Below the pieces are notes generated by a model. The model did no database searches. It saw nothing but the letters and a program-made list of their open reading frames with translations, and was not told where the DNA came from. From assembly GCA_964463485.1 (NCBI GenBank), contig CAYXDO010000025.1, positions 1 to 64,000 of the forward strand: 64,000 bases of DNA. Direction: 5' to 3'. Below are positions 50,907 through 58,085 of this stretch, piece after piece. This DNA is from CAYXDO01 sp964463485. GTDB lineage: Bacteria; Myxococcota; Kuafuiibacteriia; Kuafuiibacteriales; Kuafuiibacteriaceae. The translations under genes were made by a program, and so were the position numbers. Position 1 is the first letter of the stretch. The number at the start of each line of letters is the position of its first letter.

Positions 50907-52189
50907 GCGAGCCTCGCTCGACCACGAGCGCCTGGCCGATACGACGGGGACTCGGACGAACCTTCGAGCCCAGGAATGACCATCCGAACGAACGCAAAAT
51001 CCGAGAGGGGCTCCGGCTCGTGGACTTCCGAAGACTCGGCGTCTTGCCCCCAACCGAACTCTCGTCCTGAGTGATCGACGGCGAGGACGCGGCGCATCCC
51101 ACGCGCTGCGAGCCGCCCGATGACGTGGCCGAGATCCTCGTCGATGGACGCGCCGATGAAGTCAGGCACGTCCGAGTAGCTGCGACCGGTTGGGGCTCGG
51201 GTGAGCGCCCGATAGTGCTCGAGACTCCGAGCGCTTTGAAACCAATGGTATCGAGCGATCGTCAGGTCGTCTCGCGAGCCTGCGATCGAGGTCAACCGAC
51301 TCTGCGCCGCTTCGGTGAGCGCGCGGCAGAGTGCAATACTTCGATCGGGGTGGGTTCCGGACCCGTTGGCTGCCGGGCAGGGGTTGAGATCCGGATCGGC
51401 CTCCAGGTCGAAGACGAAGACTCCGAAGGTCGCGATCCCGACATCGGACGTCATGTCCCAAATCATGACCTCCGAGCCGGCGCGGCGCATTCTGTCGACG
51501 AGCTCTCTCGGAGCTGGGTGATCGACGCTGCTTGGATCGATCCGAGTGGCGGTGAGCGACTCTCCGCCGGAGAGCTTCCACAGCGCCTCCGCGTCGCGCT
51601 CGATGAGCTCACAGGTCCCATGGAGAGTCGCCTCGGCGAGGTGGTTGCCCGACCCGAGCCCGCTGGTTCCCGGCGCAAACGCTCCGCTCCCGGGGACTCT
51701 CGGGAGAGTATAGTTCGCGTGGACGAGCTCGAACGGCACGTAGACTCGCTCGTGCGTGACGACATCTCGAGCCGCGGCCCATGGCAGGCTTGCCTCGGGA
51801 TGAAATCGGCTGGTGCGGGAGAGCGGCAGAAACTCTGGGTCGGCGACCAGATTTCGACGACTGAGCGCACGATACGACTCGAGTCGCACGGAGCATCGGG
51901 TGTGCTCCGCGTGGTGGGCTTCCAAGGACTCCATGAGCGCAGAGACCTTGGCCGAGACCGCGTCGAGCCCCTTTCCCTGTGAGACGGCCAGGCTTCGGGC
52001 GTTCGGGCGCACCGCCTGGTACACAGGAATGTCGAGGTGGTCGAGGCCGGTGACGTTCGCCAGCCGTGTGATTCCAAAATGGCCAAGCACCGGCTCGAGG
52101 CGCGCCAGGGTCTCTCGAGGAGAACGAGTTCGCGTCGTGCCTCTGGAGTAGACCTTCGGGGCCGGAGAGTCGAAGAAAACCCGAGCCAT
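50903..52189 (-). CDS. YcaO-domain cyclodehydratase/thioamidase
   Basis: A 428-aa YcaO enzyme that uses ATP to activate peptide backbone amides. The ATP/Mg sites are visible: SALMESLEAHHAEH near residue 90, GLGSGNHLAEATLHGTCELIERDA near 185, and GSGTHPDRSIALCRALTEAAQSR near 280. With TfuA and no E1-like/ocin partner, thioamide formation is more likely than azoline formation, though the product is not proven. GTG at 52192 and ATG at 52189 are adjacent; the sulfur carrier gene stops at 52193. Confidence 0.92.
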   Translation of the reverse strand: MARVFFDSPAPKVYSRGTTRTRSPRETLARLEPVLGHFGITRLANVTGLDHLDIPVYQAVRPNARSLAVSQGKGLDAVSAKVSALMESLEAHHAEHTRCSVRLESYRALSRRNLVADPEFLPLSRTSRFHPEASLPWAAARDVVTHERVYVPFELVHANYTLPRVPGSGAFAPGTSGLGSGNHLAEATLHGTCELIERDAEALWKLSGGESLTATRIDPSSVDHPAPRELVDRMRRAGSEVMIWDMTSDVGIATFGVFVFDLEADPDLNPCPAANGSGTHPDRSIALCRALTEAAQSRLTSIAGSRDDLTIARYHWFQSARSLEHYRALTRAPTGRSYSDVPDFIGASIDEDLGHVIGRLAARGMRRVLAVDHSGREFGWGQDAESSEVHEPEPLSDFAFVRMVIPGLEGSSESPSYRPGARGRARLA

Positions 52190-52192
52190 CAC

Positions 52193-52468
52193 TCAGCCGC
52201 CCGCGATCGCCGGAACGATGGAGACCTCGTCCCCGTCAGCGATCCGTGTACTCAGTCCCCCGGTGTGCCGGATGTCTTCGCTGCCGGAATAGACATTCAC
52301 GAATCTCCGGAGGGCGCCGGACTCGTCGAACAACCGCGAACGAACGGCCGGGTGAGTTGCAACGAGGGCCCCGAGGGCGTCACCGACCGTCTGCCCATCG
52401 ACGGAAACGACGTCGAGACCGTTCGTCATGGCACGAAGAGAGCCCGGGATTCGGATCCGAACGGACAT
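52193..52468 (-). CDS. ThiS/MoaD-like sulfur carrier protein
   Basis: A 91-aa beta-grasp protein (MSVRIRIPGSLRAM start, LVATHPAVRSRLF in the middle, FVNVYSGSEDIR and DEVSIVPAIAGG at the end). The C-terminal Gly-Gly is exposed, as needed for adenylation and thiocarboxylation. It is the first gene of the unit and lies next to ycaO and tfuA, so it likely carries the sulfur used by the YcaO-TfuA pair. No ThiF/MoeB-type activating enzyme is in the window, so one encoded elsewhere would be needed. Confidence 0.85.
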   Translation of the reverse strand: MSVRIRIPGSLRAMTNGLDVVSVDGQTVGDALGALVATHPAVRSRLFDESGALRRFVNVYSGSEDIRHTGGLSTRIADGDEVSIVPAIAGG

Positions 52469-52630
52469 CGTCGTGCTTTTCGGCGATCGCGAGAGGACGG
52501 TCAAGCAGCCGATCGCTTCATGCCGCGGCCGACTCGTCCTGAGCAAGACTCGCCGCGCTGCCGTACCGGAGTCTTGCCGTTCACCGGAGCCATCCAACGG
52601 GCCGCATCCAACCCCTGACCTCGCCTGCAG

Positions 52631-52662
52631 AGGGCCCGTTAGGGCCCGTTAACGGGCCCTAA
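52631..52662. repeat. 24-bp perfect palindrome and extra GGGCCCGTT copy upstream of the sulfur-carrier operon
   Basis: Bases 52639-52662 form a perfect palindrome (half-site TTAGGGCCCGTT) preceded by one more AGGGCCCGTT. It lies about 170 bases upstream of the ThiS-like gene. A similar half-site appears in the repeats at 42300 and 42446, on the other side of the RiPP locus. Could be an operator or a repeat end. The surrounding 52469-52722 has no gene. Confidence 0.75.
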
Positions 52663-52722
52663 GCGCCGCCTGCGCGGCCCTCGAGGCCGACCACAGCACA
52701 CTGGAGCGCTGCGCGGGAGATT

Positions 52723-53100
52723 TCATACGATCGCACAAGCCACGTCGTAGCGCTGAACGACCTCGTCATGGGTGACGAGCGTCAGCGATTCGACACGAGC
52801 CTGCGCGATCAACATCCGATCAAAAGGGTCGCGATGATGCGCCGGAAGGCTGCGGACCGAGTTTGAGTGCGAGACCGTGATCGAAAGGTGCTCGAACGGT
52901 TGCTCGTCCAGTACGGCCCCGAACTTTCGGGGAAGCTCAATCTTGCCCAATGCCTCCTTGATTCGGAGCTCCCACACGCTGACCGCGCTGATGAAGACGA
53001 GGTTGTCGGTCGAGGCGATGAGCTTGCGCGCCTTGGGCGACAGGGCCTTGGCATCATCGAGCCACCAGAGGAGAAAGTGAGTGTCGAGCAAGAGATTCAC
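52723..53100 (-). CDS. vapC: PIN-domain toxin of VapC type
   Basis: A 125-aa PIN-domain ribonuclease. The acidic site residues are present: Asp6 in MNLLLDTHFLLWWL, Glu in SVWELRIKEALGKI near residue 43, and Asp in RDPFDRMLIAQA near residue 94. It presumably cuts RNA (often tRNA or rRNA) when its antitoxin is lost. The start overlaps the antitoxin stop by four bases, so the two are coupled in antitoxin-toxin order. Confidence 0.9.
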   Translation of the reverse strand: MNLLLDTHFLLWWLDDAKALSPKARKLIASTDNLVFISAVSVWELRIKEALGKIELPRKFGAVLDEQPFEHLSITVSHSNSVRSLPAHHRDPFDRMLIAQARVESLTLVTHDEVVQRYDVACAIV

Positions 53101-53336
53101 GAGTTCGGGATTCCAAAAGCGGCGGCGATATCCTCCGGGAGATCGTCGAAACCAGGTTTGATCTTGATTTTTCCTCTCAGGGCCCCAGGGACCCGCGGCC
53201 TCGCCGCGCCCGTATACGGGACCAGCTTCGCAACCGGTCGGCCCGCCTTTCCGATGATCACCTCTTCGCCACGGCTCACAGCCTCGATGAGCGCGGACAG
53301 CTCCGCCTTCGCCTCCGAGATGTTCTTTCGAATCAT
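53097..53336 (-). CDS. vapB: Phd/YefM-type antitoxin of the vapC pair
   Basis: A 79-aa antitoxin. MIRKNISEAKAELSALIEAV with EEVIIGKAGRPVAKLVPY is the Phd/YefM DNA-binding fold, and the C-terminal FDDLPEDIAAAFGI tail is the toxin-binding segment. It neutralises VapC and should repress the operon. The ATG at 53336 matches family length; a longer frame to 53459 is unsupported. A perfect 16-bp palindrome lies ten bases upstream. Confidence 0.9.
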   Translation of the reverse strand: MIRKNISEAKAELSALIEAVSRGEEVIIGKAGRPVAKLVPYTGAARPRVPGALRGKIKIKPGFDDLPEDIAAAFGIPNS

Positions 53337-53345
53337 TCGGGAAGT

Positions 53346-53361
53346 AGACCAGATCTGGTCT
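53346..53361. promoter_or_regulatory. Perfect 16-bp palindrome, likely antitoxin operator
   Basis: AGACCAGATCTGGTCT reads the same on both strands and sits ten bases upstream of the antitoxin ATG, where Phd-type autoregulators bind. A further TGGTC follows at once. It also lies upstream of the divergent membrane protein gene at 53426. Confidence 0.65.
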
Positions 53362-53425
53362 GGTCCGACAAGCCCTCGGGTAACGTCAGGGCACGATCGA
53401 ATGTGAGGAGAGCGGGTATGGTAGG

Positions 53426-54394
53426 ATGGCCCTTGTGTTCGAAGTTCAGAGTCTTCCACCCCGCCTGGCCGGGCCGCGCAACCTGGCCGCGCTTCACCGG
53501 GACGTGTGGAGGCTCATGCGTGTCCATCCTTGGCTCTTCGTTGGGTTCCCGGCCGTCGCTCACCTTCCATTTGACGTCCTCTCTGAGCTGCTCGCGAGCG
53601 AAGCCGGTGAAGACACCTTGCGAGCCGTGCAGATCGGGATGCGCTTTCAGGGGCTCGTCGACCTCGTTTGGGGCACCTTCGTAGTCGCCACCCTCCTACA
53701 AGGTCTGACGATTGTGGGCGAGGGCAGGACTCCGACCCTGTGGGAAGCCATGGGTCGCGCTCGCGAAACTTGGGGCCGCGTGGTCGTGACGACGTTCGTC
53801 GTTCGCACGCTCACCGTTCTCTCAGCCTTCATCTTCGTGGTTCCGGCCTTGTACCTCGCTTCACGCTGGATGCTCGCGATTCCTGCGGCGGCGATCGATG
53901 GAATGACGAGCTCGGCCGCGCGGAAGAAGTCATGGGAGCTCGTTCGAAACCGCGGAGCCCTACGCGTACTCATCTACGGCGCCTCCATGCTGATAGCCTA
54001 CAGTTCCTTCTGCCTGGCAGCCGCCGTTGTGCTCCCAAGCGTCGAAGGCTTCGCAGGGGTGCTGCTGGAGGCCCTCAAGCAAGCGCCGATCAACGTCACG
54101 CTCGCCGGCCTCACCTTGGGCACCGGAATTCTGTACCTCGAGCTTTTGGGTCGCGAGGTCCTCTACCCAGTCGGGCTCGCGCTGGAGAACGCAGAGGGAC
54201 GCCGCGCGGACCCTCCCAACTCGACTGGAACCACGGGGCTCGTCGTCGTCGGAACAGTTGCAAGTCTTACGCTCGTAGTCGGAATTCCAGTGGCTGTGTT
54301 CGGAATATGGGTGCTCCTTGACGAAACCGCGGCGCTCGCGGCGCTCGAGCAGATCCCGTGGCTGCTCTCGGTCTTCGCCTGGCTCGGAAGCTAA
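53426..54394 (+). CDS. Membrane protein (YciC-like)
   Basis: A 322-aa polytopic protein. After a soluble N-terminus there are about six hydrophobic helices (HPWLFVGFPAVAHLPF, LVDLVWGTFVVATLLQGL, VVTTFVVRTLTVLSAFIFVV, YGASMLIAYSSFCLAAAVVL, and others). WMLAIPAAAIDGMTSSAARKKSWELVRNR is the loop pattern of YciC/GPDP-membrane-like proteins. Function unknown. It is divergent from the toxin-antitoxin pair and relates distantly to the gene at 18399. Confidence 0.75.
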   Translation: MALVFEVQSLPPRLAGPRNLAALHRDVWRLMRVHPWLFVGFPAVAHLPFDVLSELLASEAGEDTLRAVQIGMRFQGLVDLVWGTFVVATLLQGLTIVGEGRTPTLWEAMGRARETWGRVVVTTFVVRTLTVLSAFIFVVPALYLASRWMLAIPAAAIDGMTSSAARKKSWELVRNRGALRVLIYGASMLIAYSSFCLAAAVVLPSVEGFAGVLLEALKQAPINVTLAGLTLGTGILYLELLGREVLYPVGLALENAEGRRADPPNSTGTTGLVVVGTVASLTLVVGIPVAVFGIWVLLDETAALAALEQIPWLLSVFAWLGS

Positions 54395-54675
54395 CACTAC
54401 GGTGTCACGACCGCCTGGAGTATCTTCAAATTCGTCCCCACTCGGACCTCACAGGGCCAAAGGTCCGTCACGAAGCTAGCCCTGGGTAGCCCTGGGTTGC
54501 GGGAGACGGCATCCATCGAGCCCCAAAAGGGGCGATCCAAATTCATGGTCCGATCAATCCCACGCGTATCTCGCATCGATCTCGATTTCATCGTTTCGAG
54601 CGGTCGACCGCTCGCGATGCGTTCTCCACCAAACGTCGATCTCTCGTACTTGGACTTCGACTCCGGGCGAGACAA
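54395..54675. other. Intergenic stretch without a convincing gene
   Basis: It begins with the CTAACACTACGGTGTCAC repeat shared with 38889. A minus-strand frame of 92 codons fills it, but it runs straight out of the repeat, has no recognisable family and no clear ribosome-binding site, so it is not called. Confidence 0.5.
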
Positions 54676-55887
54676 TCACGGCGCGGCTCGTTGGAGTCGG
54701 CGGGCGAGGATCAGGAAGATCGGTACGGCGAGCAACTGCGTCGTCGACGAAAAAACCACCAAGCCCAGGACCGAGCGATCGTAGAGCCAACCCATCAACG
54801 TGCTGCCAACCCACCACGCCAGCCCGAACAGCGCATAGAAGGACCCGTAGGCCCTCGCGCGCTGCGCCTTCGGAACCAGTGCCGCCAGAGCGGCCTTGAA
54901 GACGGAGTCCTGTGCTCCGAGTCCGACAGACCACACGACCGCTCCGAGGACGAGGCCGAAGCTGGTGGGGTGCAGGAACACGAGCGGCGCAGCCAAGGCG
55001 GAGGCGAACACGCCGATCGCGAGGGCGACGAGGCCGACTCGGTCGAAGAGGTGTCCGAGCAGCAGCGCAGCGACTGCGTCTACCGCCATGGCGCCGGCGT
55101 AGAGGATCGGGAGCATACTCAGCTGAAAGAGACTCGTGCGGGCAGCGTGGTAGGCGAGCAGCGCCCAGTCCGCAAACCCAAGCCCGACGAGCATCGAGGC
55201 AACCACGTACCAGCCAAACAGACTCCCCAAGTGACTCGAGGGTCGCTCCTCCGCTTCGAAGGACTCGGGCGTGGGAAAGCGCCTGCGCGCGAGGAGCACG
55301 AGCCCGACATTCAGAAACACGGGCAGAAGCAACACCAGAAAAGCGGCCCGATACCGCTCCTCGATCGGCTCGGCGCGCAAGACCCAAATCACGAGCGCGG
55401 TGAGCAACGGCCCGCTGACGGCCCCGATTTGATCGAGCGCCTCCTCGAGACCGAAGCTCTTGCCCATCCCTGCTTGGGACGCGGCAAAGCTCACGAGGGT
55501 GCTCCGTGAGGGGCTTCGCACGGCCTTTCCGATCCGCTCGAGCAGGATGAGAGCGATGGCGCCCTCCCAGCTCCCCACCAACGCCAGGCCCGGGACGGCC
55601 AAGAAATTGATTGAGTATCCAAAGATCACCAACGGCCAGTACGCGCGGGTTCGGTCACCCAGCCACCCCGAGAACAACCTCAACCCATAACCGAGGAACT
55701 CGCCGAACCCGACCGCAAACCCAACTGCGGTCGCGCTGGCGCCGAGGAGCGCGAGATACGGACCCACGAGCCCGCGCGCGCCTTCGTAAGTCATGTCGCC
55801 GAACATGGCGACCACACCCATCAAGACGATGAACGTTCGGGCCCTCGAGGTGTCCCCAGGAATCTCGCTTTTAGGCTGACTGCTCAT
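54676..55887 (-). CDS. Major facilitator superfamily transporter
   Basis: A 403-aa transporter with twelve predicted helices. The N-terminal GDMTYEGARGLVGPYLALLGAS and the cytoplasmic loop GWLGDRTRAYWPLVIFG after helix 2 are typical of MFS members; the second half repeats the pattern with GHLFDRVGLVAL. The direction and substrate cannot be inferred. It is the last gene of the operon that begins at 62087, and its ATG at 55887 overlaps the preceding stop (ATGA). Confidence 0.88.
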   Translation of the reverse strand: MSSQPKSEIPGDTSRARTFIVLMGVVAMFGDMTYEGARGLVGPYLALLGASATAVGFAVGFGEFLGYGLRLFSGWLGDRTRAYWPLVIFGYSINFLAVPGLALVGSWEGAIALILLERIGKAVRSPSRSTLVSFAASQAGMGKSFGLEEALDQIGAVSGPLLTALVIWVLRAEPIEERYRAAFLVLLLPVFLNVGLVLLARRRFPTPESFEAEERPSSHLGSLFGWYVVASMLVGLGFADWALLAYHAARTSLFQLSMLPILYAGAMAVDAVAALLLGHLFDRVGLVALAIGVFASALAAPLVFLHPTSFGLVLGAVVWSVGLGAQDSVFKAALAALVPKAQRARAYGSFYALFGLAWWVGSTLMGWLYDRSVLGLVVFSSTTQLLAVPIFLILARRLQRAAP

Positions 55888-57371
55888 CGAATGACATCCA
55901 GCCAGACCACCGCTGTCGGCACGCCCGTGCGAAGGTAGTTGACTCCGTCGACAACCGCAAACCCCTGCCGCGTTCTGAGCAGATGCCGCGGATTCCGGTT
56001 GCTTCCTCCGGGCGTGTACTGAACGACCGGGCACAGGCCGGCCGCGGAGCTCGCCTGAAAGATCGAGCCCCCACGATGGATCCCCACGACGCCGTCTCTG
56101 TGAGTTGCGATGGCGGCGACGGGAACTCTCGGACCGTCCCCGAAAAGTGGAGTCCAGCCATCGGCCCCGAACAGCTCCACCCGGCCGTTCTTACGGCCGC
56201 GCACGACAGACCCAGCTCGATCGAGACCAAGAGCGGTGACCTCCGAATCGAGCTCCGGCTCGGTCCGATCCAGCCGGGACTCACCACGCTCCCACCAAGC
56301 CAGCCACTCGGATCCGGCGGAAAAGAGCGCCCGCCCGGGGCCAAGCCGGACCACCTCCGGATGGATACCCAAGCCAAATCCCTGCTCGACCGCCAGCGCG
56401 TCAGTCTCGGAGAGAGGCACGTTCAGGATGGGTTCGAACGTCCGATCTTCGGTTCGGTACGCTGCGCCGCTCGAAGTGACCACGAAGAGCTCGAATGGCT
56501 CCCCTGGCGACGACACTGCGAGGGACGCCAACAAGGTCGATACAGACGAGGACACCGTGAGCGAATCTTCGACCTGGCATCGGGCTGTACTCTCGTCGAT
56601 CACGACTCGATCCAAGACAAGACTCTCGGCGACGAACCAAAATCGGTTCGAGCCGATCGGCACGGCGTCTCGATAAACTCTCTCGCCGCAACCCTCGATG
56701 GGCTCGACCGCCGAACGAGTTACGCGCGACAGACCCGGAGCGCCTTCGCGGCCGATCACGATCGCCCCGGAGTCCAGGACCGCGCCCATCGAGGCGTTCG
56801 TAGACGGCTCGTCCGACAGAGGACCCACGCTGGTTATTTCGAAGCTTCCGCACTCGATGCAGCGCTCGGCACGGTCCGGCACGAGGTGATCGAATGCGGG
56901 CGGTGATACCTCCTCGACGTCCATGGCGCTCCAGCCCGCTGAGTCGTCGCCGACACGTAGGGCGAGGGCCGCCAGTGGCCTGAGGAGCGAGCACGGACGC
57001 TCAGGCTCCGCCAACACCGGACCCTCGCTGAGCTCCAACGCTGCCAGGGGTTGCGTGTGGAGCAGCGCCACTACCGCCGAGGCCTCGGTGCGAAGCGTCC
57101 AGTCGCTCGTCAAATCTCGAGCCTCGAGACGGGGCTCTGGCGTCTCGTCGATCCACAGCACGACCGACTTCGCCCCCTCCGCGCTCGGAGCAGGAGCCCA
57201 CACCGTGCCTGGCCCGCAGGCGACCATCGAGCAGACGAGCGCGTACGAGAACCGACGTCGACGAGCTGGTCGATCGCCGTTGCCACCGAACCCACGAGCA
57301 GAGCAGGTCCACGCGAACGTCATCGCGGTCGAGCCCTCGTCCGGCTCCACGAACGACTCTCCGCTACGCAT
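55884..57371 (-). CDS. Exported protein with propeller-like repeats
   Basis: A protein of 495 aa if started at 57371, or 479 aa from the ATG at 57323 (MTFAWTC). Arg-rich residues precede a hydrophobic segment (FSYALVCSMVACGPG) with a lipobox-like VAC-Gly, suggesting a lipoprotein. The mature part is beta-rich, with repeated strands such as VVRLGPGRALFSAGSEWLAW, VTALGLDRAGSVVRGRKNGR and VAAIATHRDGVVGIHRGG, resembling a beta-propeller. The function is unknown. Its stop overlaps the MFS start, and its start is 16 to 64 bases after the methyltransferase stop. Confidence 0.7.
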   Translation of the reverse strand: MRSGESFVEPDEGSTAMTFAWTCSARGFGGNGDRPARRRRFSYALVCSMVACGPGTVWAPAPSAEGAKSVVLWIDETPEPRLEARDLTSDWTLRTEASAVVALLHTQPLAALELSEGPVLAEPERPCSLLRPLAALALRVGDDSAGWSAMDVEEVSPPAFDHLVPDRAERCIECGSFEITSVGPLSDEPSTNASMGAVLDSGAIVIGREGAPGLSRVTRSAVEPIEGCGERVYRDAVPIGSNRFWFVAESLVLDRVVIDESTARCQVEDSLTVSSSVSTLLASLAVSSPGEPFELFVVTSSGAAYRTEDRTFEPILNVPLSETDALAVEQGFGLGIHPEVVRLGPGRALFSAGSEWLAWWERGESRLDRTEPELDSEVTALGLDRAGSVVRGRKNGRVELFGADGWTPLFGDGPRVPVAAIATHRDGVVGIHRGGSIFQASSAAGLCPVVQYTPGGSNRNPRHLLRTRQGFAVVDGVNYLRTGVPTAVVWLDVIR

Positions 57372-57386
57372 GAATCTCGATCGCCC

Positions 57387-58085
57387 CTACTTCGCGACGT
57401 TTGGAGAGTGATTCCTCGCCACCACGAGCATCTGGGCGGCCAAGGGTCTGATCGGAGACCGGAGGTACATCGCCACCAGCGTGTGAAGCGCCGGCAGGCG
57501 GAGCTTCAGGGTCGTCTTCATGTTCACGGGTAGGAATCGAGGATCGATCGACTCGATCTGCAGGCCAGCCATCTCCAGCAAGTCGTACATCCCTTCGTGT
57601 GTGAACACCTGAAGATGGGTATAGTCATCGAAGTACGTGCGGTAGCAATACTTGAAGTTCGGTTGCATGAGAATCAGGCGCCCGTCGAGTCGAAGCACGC
57701 GTCGAGCCTCGTCGAGCGTGGTGAGCATCTGGTCATGCGTGAGGTGCTCGAAGAGATTGCTCGCGAAGATGACGTCGAAGCTGGCGTCGCCGAACCTGGA
57801 CATGTCGACGCACGAGCCGATGTGGGCCCGGACACCCGGCCCGGCAAACTCGGGGAGGCGCTGAAAGATGTCGAGCGCATGACGCTCCTTGGCCTCGATG
57901 TGATTGATGAAGTCGCAGTATCCGGCGCCGAGGTCGAGCACACGCGCATCCTTGGCGATCCAGTGTTTCTGAATGAACTCGGCCACCGCCCGCCAAACGG
58001 GCTCACGCCGCGGATCGAACACGAAGCGAGTCCGGAAATACTCCTGCTGAAACTGCTCGGTGATGTTTCTAGTCTTTCGTTCCAT
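57387..58085 (-). CDS. SAM-dependent methyltransferase (class I)
   Basis: A 232-aa class I methyltransferase. SAM motif I is VLDLGAGYCDFINHI near residue 45, with the later FDVIFASNLFEHLTHDQM (motif IV-like) and LRLDGRLILMQPNFKY. It has the look of methyltransferases that act on small molecules or glycans. The ATG at 58085 starts inside the end of the preceding membrane gene (17 bases overlap), so they share an operon. The overlap extends no further because the upstream frame reads out of phase. Confidence 0.88.
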   Translation of the reverse strand: MERKTRNITEQFQQEYFRTRFVFDPRREPVWRAVAEFIQKHWIAKDARVLDLGAGYCDFINHIEAKERHALDIFQRLPEFAGPGVRAHIGSCVDMSRFGDASFDVIFASNLFEHLTHDQMLTTLDEARRVLRLDGRLILMQPNFKYCYRTYFDDYTHLQVFTHEGMYDLLEMAGLQIESIDPRFLPVNMKTTLKLRLPALHTLVAMYLRSPIRPLAAQMLVVARNHSPNVAK

